Assembly: GCA_026984415.1 (NCBI GenBank)
Contig: JALSSE010000016.1
Coordinates: forward strand, 1 to 5,377
Length of the DNA: 5,377 nucleotides
Direction of reading: 5' to 3'
From: Hydrogenothermaceae bacterium
GTDB taxonomy: Bacteria > Aquificota > Aquificae > Hydrogenothermales > Hydrogenothermaceae
Shown here: in pieces, positions 1-5,377 of the stretch
Numbering within the stretch: the stretch's first letter is position 1
How the letters are laid out: each line of letters begins with the position of its first letter
Program-made: the position numbers and the translations under genes
The notes under the pieces: generated by a model
The model's database searches: none
What the model was told of the DNA's origin: nothing
Seen by the model: only the letters and a program-made list of their open reading frames with translations

Positions 1-63
1 TACATAAAAACCCATTTTAAGGAAAACAGTTTTACAGAAGTTAAACTTTTACCAGAAAACTAA
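1..63 (+). CDS. C-terminal end of an unidentified plus-strand gene (partial)
   Basis: Plus-strand frame 1 is open from the window edge and ends at TAA (61-63), giving 20 residues that finish TEVKLLPEN. The other two plus frames are closed by early TAA codons. The composition looks protein-like, but 20 open codons can occur by chance, and the fragment is too short to assign a family. If real, the gene ends 7 bases before the tRNA on the same strand, so the tRNA could be transcribed with it. Confidence 0.45.
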   Translation, partial: YIKTHFKENSFTEVKLLPEN

Positions 64-70
64 AAAACCT

Positions 71-144
71 GTCCCCGTAGCTCAGAAGGATAGAGCACGA
101 GATTCCTAATCTCGGGGTCGGCGGTTCGAATCCGCCCGGGGACA
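71..144 (+). tRNA. tRNA-Arg, anticodon CCT
   Basis: A complete cloverleaf can be read directly. The acceptor stem is 71-77 with 137-143, all seven pairs matched, and the discriminator is A144. The D stem is 80-83 with 93-96, with GG at 88-89 in its loop. The anticodon stem is 98-102 with 110-114, and its loop TTCCTAA (103-109) places anticodon CCT at 105-107. The variable loop is five bases. The T stem is 120-124 with 132-136 around the loop TTCGAAT. The anticodon reads AGG, and A90 fits the A20 that is a usual arginine identity base. No 3' CCA is encoded (TAT follows A144), so it must be added after transcription. Seventeen of 21 stem pairs are G-C, in sharp contrast to the AT-rich surroundings and typical of thermophiles. 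No separate promoter or terminator is evident. Confidence 0.97.
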
Positions 145-146
145 TA

Positions 147-599
147 TTATTCAAGACGATATACAAATTCTATAACTGCTTTTTCTTTAGTTGAATTTTT
201 TGTAGCCACTACCCTAATTGCGTAAACAGAACTTGTTGTTGAAGTTGCTTCTGATAAATAATATCCAGTAATTGTATAGCCACCAATGTTGTCTATTATG
301 TTGTTGTTCTCATCTTTTATATCTATTAAATAATTGTTGGAGCATGGTGAGTTATCAGGGTCAGGGCATGGTTGACATGGATTGCCACCATTACAGGTTA
401 GAGTTCCGTAAAACAAATTTGAAATAATAAGTTCAGCTCCACCTTTTGCAGCTTCTAAAGCAGTAGTGTATCTTTTTTCTACAGCAGATGTACTTGTTCC
501 AGTAGTTAAAAGATACATTAAAGCCCCAATAAAGCCCAATGCTATAAAACCAAGTACCATTGTCGTTATTAATGCTATTCCCTTTTCATTGTTTTTCAT
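147..599 (-). CDS. pilX: PilX-like type IV minor pilin (tip pilin)
   Basis: Predicted inner-membrane and pilus-tip minor pilin of the PilX/GspK class, last gene of the operon. It starts with a class III (prepilin) leader ending K-G, then IALITTMVLGFIALGF, the hydrophobic N-terminal helix. The 'KGIALITT' start and the later 'ALEAAKGGAELI' helix match the PilX N-terminal pattern. Mature position 5 is Thr rather than the usual pilin Glu, a known trait of GspK/PilX-type tip pilins. The globular part is short and holds four cysteines spaced C-x5-C-x2-C-x7-C (342-395). I chose ATG at 597-599 (150 residues) because AAAGGA (606-611) lies 6 bases upstream. The ATG at 603-605 would give 152 residues but directly abuts that ribosome site. 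The gene follows pilW closely and its TAA (147-149) lies 2 bases from the 3' end of the convergent tRNA. The family call rests on the N-terminus, gene order and size, since the C-terminal domain is divergent. Confidence 0.82.
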   Translation of the reverse strand: MKNNEKGIALITTMVLGFIALGFIGALMYLLTTGTSTSAVEKRYTTALEAAKGGAELIISNLFYGTLTCNGGNPCQPCPDPDNSPCSNNYLIDIKDENNNIIDNIGGYTITGYYLSEATSTTSSVYAIRVVATKNSTKEKAVIEFVYRLE

Positions 600-605
600 T
601 TTCAT

Positions 606-611
606 TCCTTT
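606..611 (-). promoter_or_regulatory. Ribosome binding site of pilX (decides start)
   Basis: AAAGGA on the minus strand overlaps the pilW stop codon (610-612). It is 6 bases from ATG 597-599 and touches ATG 603-605, so it favours the inner ATG. Confidence 0.6.
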
Positions 612-1539
612 ATAAATCCATTGGTTTTACTGAAATTTTTATTACTTTCCATCTGTAATGTTGGAAATCTTCAGGTAAATTTAGTGTTATTCCATCTATT
701 GATGTACTTCCTGTAAAGTTAAATTTCATATCTTTCTTACCTTCCTGAACTAAAAGATAAAGATTTATTCTTTTAAGCTGGCTCCTTAACAGGTCTGGTG
801 TTGTTGGAAGTGTAGATGTGTTCTCTGAATCAACAATGTTATCTCCATTTGTATCTAAATCAAATCTAACCTGAAAATCAGCAACACAGGTTAGTACAGG
901 TGTACCACCAGTATTATTTATGGCATTTCCCCCTGTTCTTCTTAGTAAGTTGAATGTATTTGGATTACAGCTTTGTATGCTTTGGGTTGAACTTAAGGAG
1001 TAAGTGATAATATTACACCACTGGGTTGAACAACCATTTCCAGAACCACTTGCTACAGAATTTTGTACTGGAAATCCAAGATAAACTCCACTATCAGGAC
1101 AGGCTAAAGATGTGGAATTTGCAACGAAAAATTTTGAAGATGCATCAAGAAAAACTATATTTGTATTTGATGTGTCTCCTCTGGTATCAAGAAAATCTGT
1201 AGGCCACGAACCTGAACTACAATCAACCATTAACCATCCGAATGTTTTTTTGTTTGCATTATTGATAGTTGAACGGATAGTTAAGGTTGTTCCATCCCAT
1301 TCAATTGGTAAGTCTATCTGGTCAACTCCAATCCCCAACCCTGCATGTTCCAAATCTAATCTTATCAGTTCTAAACCGACTAATTTTTCTATCTGTGATT
1401 CTACTTCTTTTGATTCTCCTTTAAACCCTTTTAACAGATTTATATAGGTTATGTATGAAGCACCAAGGACTAAAACTATTATAAACATTGTTACTAAAAG
1501 TTCTACTAAAGTAAAACCTCTATTATTTTTTGTCAGCAA
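610..1539 (-). CDS. pilW: PilW family type IV minor pilin
   Basis: Minor pilin of the PilW/GspJ class, 309 residues, expected in the inner membrane and then in the pilus-tip priming complex. Its leader MLTKNNRG is cut after Gly8, leaving FTLVELLVTMF with the conserved Glu at mature position 5. The following 'LIRLDLEHAGLGIG' region is typical of PilW. Near the C-terminus lies a calcium-type loop (D229-x-N-x-D-x3-D237; 829-855), a position where PilW proteins often carry 'DTDGDGxxD'. It is followed by 'RINLYLLVQ' and the closing 'YRWKVIKISVKPMDL', close to the usual PilW ending. Six cysteines (residues 107, 147, 170, 175, 191, 218) could form three disulfides. The start is TTG at 1537-1539, supported by AAGGAG at 1549-1554 with 9-base spacing. 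No ATG is available there. Only 2 bases separate it from the pilV stop, so coupled translation is likely. Confidence 0.93.
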   Translation of the reverse strand: MLTKNNRGFTLVELLVTMFIIVLVLGASYITYINLLKGFKGESKEVESQIEKLVGLELIRLDLEHAGLGIGVDQIDLPIEWDGTTLTIRSTINNANKKTFGWLMVDCSSGSWPTDFLDTRGDTSNTNIVFLDASSKFFVANSTSLACPDSGVYLGFPVQNSVASGSGNGCSTQWCNIITYSLSSTQSIQSCNPNTFNLLRRTGGNAINNTGGTPVLTCVADFQVRFDLDTNGDNIVDSENTSTLPTTPDLLRSQLKRINLYLLVQEGKKDMKFNFTGSTSIDGITLNLPEDFQHYRWKVIKISVKPMDL

Positions 1540-1541
1540 TA

Positions 1542-1931
1542 TTATTCTCTCCTTATTAATGTTTCAGCAGTGTAAGAGTAGTTTTTACCTTTATAACTCC
1601 AGTTAACAGTAATACTTACTTTTTTTACCTGTCCCTGTATAACATCTGTAATATCAATTTCCGGAGTGAAAGTTACGCTGTAGTTTCTTATCTGTCTGGA
1701 AATGGGGCCTATAGATGTAGGCAAATTATCAAAATCACTGTTTCTCATTTCTTCAAGTATTTCCTGTGTTATTTTAACGGCATCATCTCTTATCTGGTTT
1801 CTTACTACTATTTCATAGGATTTCAAAACTCCAGCAAGGAGACCTAAAAGTACTATTGCAAGAATAGAAAGGGAAACCAGAGCCTCAATAATAGTAAAAC
1901 CTTTTTTATTTAATAATACATTTTGAACCAT
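1542..1931 (-). CDS. pilV: PilV-like type IV minor pilin
   Basis: Minor pilin of the PilV/GspI class, 129 residues. The leader MVQNVLLNKKG is cut after Gly11, followed by FTIIEALVSLSILAIVLLG with the conserved Glu at mature position 5 and the 'EALVSLSIL' signature of PilV/GspI. A helical stretch 'AVKITQEILEEMRN' follows, matching the family's region after the membrane helix. The short beta-rich C-terminus ends 'VNWSYKGKNYSYTAETLIRRE'-like, and such W-x-Y-K-G-K strands are common in PilV. Unlike the other pilins here it has no cysteine. Its ATG (1929-1931) lies inside the preceding pilin gene, a 26-base overlap in another frame. A weak AGGT (1939-1942) sits 7 bases upstream. I see no better start closer to the leader. 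PilV versus generic GspI-type pilin is decided by the neighbours. Confidence 0.9.
   Translation of the reverse strand: MVQNVLLNKKGFTIIEALVSLSILAIVLLGLLAGVLKSYEIVVRNQIRDDAVKITQEILEEMRNSDFDNLPTSIGPISRQIRNYSVTFTPEIDITDVIQGQVKKVSITVNWSYKGKNYSYTAETLIRRE
1547..1554 (-). promoter_or_regulatory. Ribosome binding site of pilW, inside pilV
   Basis: AAGGAGAG on the minus strand lies within the last codons of pilV. It places AAGGAG 9 bases ahead of the TTG start at 1537-1539. It is the strongest ribosome site in the window and supports the non-ATG start. Confidence 0.75.
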
Positions 1932-2385
1932 TCCATTTACCTATCTTTATCCTTATATTTTTTACTGCTACACAATCAAAATTAATTTCTCCTGTATAAC
2001 TTCCTGTATAACGTATGTTTGTATTGTTTAAAGTCCCTCTTTTAGAGACAGTTATATTAGGAATAAAAAACTGATTTTCTAATTTAAGACAGCTAATGTT
2101 GGCTGTTCCATATTTTGATATACAGTCTGTATCAGAAGAACTACATTTAAAGCATATACTTCCTGTTCCACTTACAATTTTTAGGTTGATTTTTTCTGTA
2201 AATGCTTTCATTCTGACTTGCTGTATAAAATTTTCAATACTTTTGACATCTGATTCAATACTGTACTTTGTTTTCCATTTTGTAAATTCTGGTATAGCAA
2301 TTGTTGTAATTATTGCCATAATTCCAATAACAATTATTAGCTCTATTACAGAAAAACCTTTACTATTTTTCATCTTTCTATCCAT
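1906..2385 (-). CDS. GspH/FimT family minor pilin (FimU-equivalent)
   Basis: Minor pilin of the GspH/FimT family, 159 residues, filling the FimU slot of the tip complex. The leader ends at Gly10. The mature protein begins FSVIELIIVIGIMAIITT with Glu at position 5, then 'IPEFTKWK' and a helix with 'IENFIQQVRMKAFTE', as in GspH/FimT proteins. The C-terminus 'RIKIGKWNGSKC' matches the family's closing strand. Six cysteines (78, 81, 88, 99, 138, 156) include a cluster C-x2-C-x6-C. Two starts are possible. ATG at 2383-2385 has AAGGA (2397-2401) 11 bases upstream and overlaps pilY1 by 16 bases. ATG at 2371-2373 overlaps the pilY1 TGA as ATGA and would give 155 residues with leader MKNSKG, but it has only a weak purine run as ribosome site. 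I kept the longer form. Either start implies translation coupled to pilY1. Confidence 0.9.
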   Translation of the reverse strand: MDRKMKNSKGFSVIELIIVIGIMAIITTIAIPEFTKWKTKYSIESDVKSIENFIQQVRMKAFTEKINLKIVSGTGSICFKCSSSDTDCISKYGTANISCLKLENQFFIPNITVSKRGTLNNTNIRYTGSYTGEINFDCVAVKNIRIKIGKWNGSKCIIK

Positions 2386-5377
2386 AAAATTATTTTTCCT
2401 TCAGAGATTGAAGGTGGAGTAATGGGAATACCCCCTTCTTCACTTGGTAATCCTGGACTTTGCTCTGTGGCTCTTCCACCAACAGTTGAGAAATTCGTTT
2501 TACCGTACTGTTTAATATCACCACCAGATAGTTGAAGTAAATATTTGAAAACTACATTAGGACGAACAGAATAACCTTGACATCTTTGGGAAGAAACAGA
2601 TTCTCCTGTTGCACAGTTTAATGCCCAAGCTCTTGTTTTACCACCGAATCCACATACATCACCTGTTGGGCTTGTTGTAGCAAAAAATACAACATTGAAA
2701 TCTGATACAGATGGGTCTGAAATATTTCTCTCTTTTAAATAATTACTTTCTTCATCGTTAAGCTGTATCATCCATCCACCTTTGTTAGCCTGGAATTTAC
2801 CAATATCTTCACATGCTACTTCTTCGTCAGTTGAGTGGGCTGCATTTACTGAACCTGTAGAACAATTGTTATTTTCATCACAGGTAAAAGGAATTCCATA
2901 TATTGCATTTAAATTCTGGTCATCGTCTGTTTTGTAAAAATATTTTCCTGTACCAAAATAAATAAACCATTTATCAAAACATTTCATAAAGTTTACTTTA
3001 GCAGTAATTGGATTTGTAGAAAGATTGTAATAAGTATCATCAAACTCCCATGAGGAAGGGTCATTTGAACCTGTCCATATTTTTATTAATCCGCCATGGG
3101 CAGTGGCATTTCCTGTTTTGTTTGTGTAACCAAGGAATACAAAATCTGTTTCTCCATCTTCATTAACGTCCAATCCTTCTGTAAATAACCTTCCTCCAAA
3201 GGAGTTATTTAATGAACTAAACTCATAAGTGTGTTCTAAACTTCCAGTGAGTAAATCAAGTATAAATAGGTTTAAAGGTTGGTCAGAGTATCCTTCGTAG
3301 TTTGTTGGTCCAGATGCAAACATAACAAAGTAATTCCAATTACCACCATTTTTTCTTTTTATTATTGCTGGTCCTGAATAACTGAAACCTAATTTCTCAT
3401 CTGTAAATTCCCATAGAAACTGAGGAGATGTTGGGTTTGTTATATCAAGGGCAAAGTAAGAAGAGCGTCCAATACAGTCTGAATCTGGGTCAATTATACA
3501 TTTTCCACCTCCTGAACAATCATCATCTGTAGAACACGAAACATCATCATCATTTGAACAAACTCTTGGACATGTATCAGTAGGTGGATTTATACAGTGG
3601 GAACCTGAACATCCACACCCTCCACCTAATCTCATTCCTCCAATCAGTATTTTTTTATCATTTGTTCCATCTCCATCTGAGTCTACATCGACTATATAAG
3701 GTGATAAATCTACCATGTAGATATGGCAGTAATCTGGATTTGCAAGGTATTTTAAGTAAGGCATAACGTTTTTAGGAATAAAAGCCCACAACTCTTTCCC
3801 TAATTCTGTACCTTCTAATTTTGCAGTTTGATTTATGGATAATCCTGTTTTTGATACTTTTCCTATTTTAAAAGCGTGGAGCATTCCATCATTTGAACCT
3901 GTGTAAACGACTGCATAACCATCGTAGTCTGCTATCCTTGGAGTAGAATAAACAATATCCCCTAATTTCCATACGTTACCATTGCTATCTATTGTTCTTG
4001 TCCTACACCCTTCAATATCTTCTCCTCTTATGTATCTGATTAGTTTTTTGTAGTCTGGGTCACCATCTTCGTCTAACAAACAGGATGGAAAATCAGAACT
4101 TCCAAAGTTTTCTTTAAAATCGTCATCATTTGAAGGTATGAAATCTTCAATAGTATCTGAGGTACTAACCCCCCCAATAACTCTATCAGATGGGTCTCTT
4201 GATGCTAACAGTTTTCCAGCTTCCCAGATGGGTTTTATATCATCTAAAGTATTTAATGGAGGATTCACCGGGTCTTTTTTATTTCCATCAAGTTTGCTTG
4301 TATAGGCATTTATTTTTAAGTTTCCTGTTATTGGGTCTATATCAAAGAATAAAATATTGTCGTCTAATATATCTAAAAATTTGTTCTGGTTTGTATCTTC
4401 CCTTATGTTTTGGGCAAGTTTTGTGTTTAAGAACCAGTATGAGTATAAATACCCTATCCAGTCTACGCTGTAATCTTCAAAAACTTTTGTTGGATAAAAT
4501 ACAGCCTGATGGACGATTGCTCCTTTTGTGGCTTTTTCTGATAAAACAGAAACTGATGTACCAGAAGCAGTTTTTTTGAGGATGTCAACAAAAATTGTGC
4601 TTAAAGCGTCGTTTAATTGTTGTGGGTTGTCGGCATAAAAGGCATGTCCATTAACATCTGTACCACCATGAACTGCCATATCATCTAATTTTGCTTTTGC
4701 ATCATCTGTTAATCCAACTCCTAATATGTAAGTTTTGATATCAAAGTTATAATCTGTTCCATTTATATTTTTAACTAAGTTTCTTAAAGTATCTAATTTT
4801 GAAAGAACAGATGGCATTAAATTATCAGCAGTATCTGTATTACCATCTTCATCAACACTTGGTAAACCATCTGTAACGTAAACGATAAAATTCCTCTGAC
4901 ATCTGTACTGAATTGGCGAATTCCTTCCTTGAAAATAATTAATTGCCGATTGCAATGTTCCTGCCGTTGGAGTCAAACCAGCACTAATAATATAAGGACA
5001 TTTATTTTTATTAGATTTACTACAAGACATATATCCACTTTCATCGTTTTCTTTAGGGTCTAACTTTTGGAGCAAAGCATCATATGTGGGTGTTGTATTG
5101 TCTGAATCATTAATTAAGTCATCAACTTCTACGTGAAGGTATCCATTTCCCGGAGAAGAATTAGAAAACCATGTCCTTCCAATGTGCCACCACGATAACC
5201 TTCTACCAAAGTCATAATATCCTAAAGCAAAATCTGTATCTGTAGGAACAAATTTAGATCCGAACCAATATGAAGAGTATCCAATATAATTATCTGATGT
5301 TCCTGTTTTTGTTTTATAACAAACATAGTAATCATAAGGACTTCCTTCATCTGGATTATATGAATCTGAATAACAAA
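2370..5377 (-). CDS. pilY1: PilY1 type IV pilus tip adhesin/assembly protein (N-terminus outside window)
   Basis: Large secreted PilY1/PilC-type protein. Its frame is open from the TGA at 2370-2372 to the window edge, about 1,001 visible residues. A TTG at 5073-5075 is internal and not the start, because the coding sequence upstream continues with typical PilY1 text ('GRTWFSNSSPGNGYLHV'). The first visible part is a von Willebrand A-like domain. It keeps the second and third metal-site elements, 'TPTAGT' (4956-4973) and 'VYVTDG' with its Asp at 4869-4871, while the DxSxS element must lie beyond 5377. A linker follows, then the PilC-type beta-propeller with 'LGDIVYSTP' (3939-3965), 'YTGSNDGMLHAF', 'SYFALDITNP' (3432-3461) and 'LWEFTDEKLGFSYSGPA'. 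Calcium-type loops occur at 4371-4397, 3657-3683 and 3144-3170; the last corresponds to the calcium loop known in Pseudomonas PilY1. There are 24 visible cysteines, nine in one insertion (3474-3617). In known systems PilY1 works with minor pilins in pilus assembly, adhesion and surface sensing. Here it is the first visible operon gene rather than the last. Confidence 0.94.
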   Translation of the reverse strand, partial: CYSDSYNPDEGSPYDYYVCYKTKTGTSDNYIGYSSYWFGSKFVPTDTDFALGYYDFGRRLSWWHIGRTWFSNSSPGNGYLHVEVDDLINDSDNTTPTYDALLQKLDPKENDESGYMSCSKSNKNKCPYIISAGLTPTAGTLQSAINYFQGRNSPIQYRCQRNFIVYVTDGLPSVDEDGNTDTADNLMPSVLSKLDTLRNLVKNINGTDYNFDIKTYILGVGLTDDAKAKLDDMAVHGGTDVNGHAFYADNPQQLNDALSTIFVDILKKTASGTSVSVLSEKATKGAIVHQAVFYPTKVFEDYSVDWIGYLYSYWFLNTKLAQNIREDTNQNKFLDILDDNILFFDIDPITGNLKINAYTSKLDGNKKDPVNPPLNTLDDIKPIWEAGKLLASRDPSDRVIGGVSTSDTIEDFIPSNDDDFKENFGSSDFPSCLLDEDGDPDYKKLIRYIRGEDIEGCRTRTIDSNGNVWKLGDIVYSTPRIADYDGYAVVYTGSNDGMLHAFKIGKVSKTGLSINQTAKLEGTELGKELWAFIPKNVMPYLKYLANPDYCHIYMVDLSPYIVDVDSDGDGTNDKKILIGGMRLGGGCGCSGSHCINPPTDTCPRVCSNDDDVSCSTDDDCSGGGKCIIDPDSDCIGRSSYFALDITNPTSPQFLWEFTDEKLGFSYSGPAIIKRKNGGNWNYFVMFASGPTNYEGYSDQPLNLFILDLLTGSLEHTYEFSSLNNSFGGRLFTEGLDVNEDGETDFVFLGYTNKTGNATAHGGLIKIWTGSNDPSSWEFDDTYYNLSTNPITAKVNFMKCFDKWFIYFGTGKYFYKTDDDQNLNAIYGIPFTCDENNNCSTGSVNAAHSTDEEVACEDIGKFQANKGGWMIQLNDEESNYLKERNISDPSVSDFNVVFFATTSPTGDVCGFGGKTRAWALNCATGESVSSQRCQGYSVRPNVVFKYLLQLSGGDIKQYGKTNFSTVGGRATEQSPGLPSEEGGIPITPPSISEGKIILWIER
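2397..2401 (-). promoter_or_regulatory. Possible ribosome binding site of the FimU/GspH-type gene
   Basis: AAGGA on the minus strand lies inside the last pilY1 codons, 11 bases ahead of ATG 2383-2385 and 23 bases ahead of ATG 2371-2373. The spacing is somewhat long, so it only mildly favours the outer start. Confidence 0.4.
3474..3617 (-). other. Cysteine-rich insertion within the PilY1 propeller
   Basis: About 48 residues with nine cysteines separate 'ILIGGMRLGGG' from 'RSSYFALDIT'. In ordinary PilY1/PilC propellers these two strands follow each other with only a short glycine-rich turn. The second half has the pattern C-x7-C-x5-C-x5-C with many Asp, resembling the 'C-s-x-D-x-DC-x-G-G-x-C' modules seen in some bacterial extracellular proteins. 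It is probably a disulfide-stabilised loop; a metal site is a weaker alternative. Confidence 0.7.
4169..4175 (-). repeat. Homopolymer G7 tract in the pilY1 coding strand
   Basis: Seven consecutive C on the plus strand are seven G in the pilY1 sense strand, encoding the Gly-Gly-Val of 'VIGGVSTSD' in the linker between the von Willebrand-like domain and the propeller. It stands out in AT-rich DNA and is a candidate slippage site. Confidence 0.9.

Noticed and set aside
23..33. Small inverted repeat AAAAC-A-GTTTT
   Set aside because: Five A/T-rich pairs with a one-base loop cannot form a stable hairpin, and it sits in a possible coding end.
71..149. tRNA 3' end as the attachment site of an integrated element carrying the pilus genes
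   Set aside because: No integrase, no duplicated tRNA 3' segment elsewhere in the window, and gene composition matches throughout. The pilus cluster looks like a normal chromosomal operon.
165..200. Possible terminator for the tRNA (T runs after 178 and 194)
   Set aside because: The only inverted repeats nearby are short, AT-rich and widely spaced, and the T runs are ordinary pilX codons on the other strand.
1112..1447. Plus-strand open frame of 111 codons opposite pilW
   Set aside because: It is antisense to a confident pilW gene, with no ribosome site or family pattern; its residues are explained by the pilW codons.
2096..2422. Plus-strand open frame of 108 codons, hydrophobic C-terminus
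   Set aside because: It lies opposite the FimU/GspH-type pilin; its hydrophobic run is the complement of the pilin membrane helix.
3584..3766. Plus-strand open frame of 60 codons
   Set aside because: It is antisense to a conserved propeller region of pilY1, with no supporting start signal.
3061..3902. 14-base direct repeat at 3061-3074 and 3889-3902
   Set aside because: Both copies encode the recurring T-G-S-N-D of propeller strands; it reflects repeated protein structure, not a DNA element.
4190..4579. Plus-strand open frame of 129 codons
   Set aside because: It is antisense to pilY1, leucine-rich because of the complementary codons, and has no recognisable domain.
5073..5075. TTG as the start of pilY1
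   Set aside because: The frame stays open upstream to the window edge with typical PilY1 residues, and the von Willebrand-like domain would lack its beginning.

Overview
The window shows the 3' end of a plus-strand reading frame, a tRNA-Arg gene, and, converging on them from the minus strand, five tightly packed genes for a type IV pilus tip (minor pilin) complex. The DNA is strongly AT-rich (about one third G+C by eye). The tRNA stems are about 80% G-C (17 of 21 pairs). AT-rich coding DNA with very GC-rich tRNA stems suggests a thermophile, for example an Aquificota member of the Sulfurihydrogenibium/Persephonella type. This is an inference from composition and gene style; no taxonomic marker gene is present.

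Layout from low to high coordinates: (i) 1-63, the last 20 codons of a possible plus-strand gene; (ii) 71-144, a canonical tRNA-Arg with anticodon CCT; (iii) 147-599 minus, a PilX-like minor pilin; (iv) 610-1539 minus, PilW; (v) 1542-1931 minus, a PilV-like minor pilin; (vi) 1906-2385 minus, a FimU/GspH (FimT family) minor pilin; (vii) 2370 to the window edge, minus, a PilY1 protein whose N-terminus lies outside the window. No non-coding stretch exceeds 7 bases except the tRNA and its flanks, so the operon promoter must lie upstream, beyond 5377.

Transcription runs from high to low coordinates: pilY1 - fimU/gspH - pilV - pilW - pilX. Neighbouring genes overlap by 16 and 26 bases or are separated by 2 and about 10 bases, so they are almost certainly one mRNA with coupled translation. 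In characterised systems the four minor pilins assemble into a priming complex for the pilus fibre that carries PilY1 at the tip. PilY1 supplies a von Willebrand A-type adhesin domain and a calcium-binding beta-propeller. The pilin order H-I-J-K (FimU, PilV, PilW, PilX) matches type II secretion and Pseudomonas minor pilins, but pilY1 comes first instead of last.

Points worth a second look are a seven-G tract in the pilY1 inter-domain linker where a one-base slip either way truncates the protein before the propeller, a nine-cysteine insertion inside the propeller, a series of DxDxDGxxD calcium-type loops, unusually many cysteines across the tip proteins, and the 2-base gap between the pilX stop and the convergent tRNA gene. 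The families are known; I found no clearly new system.
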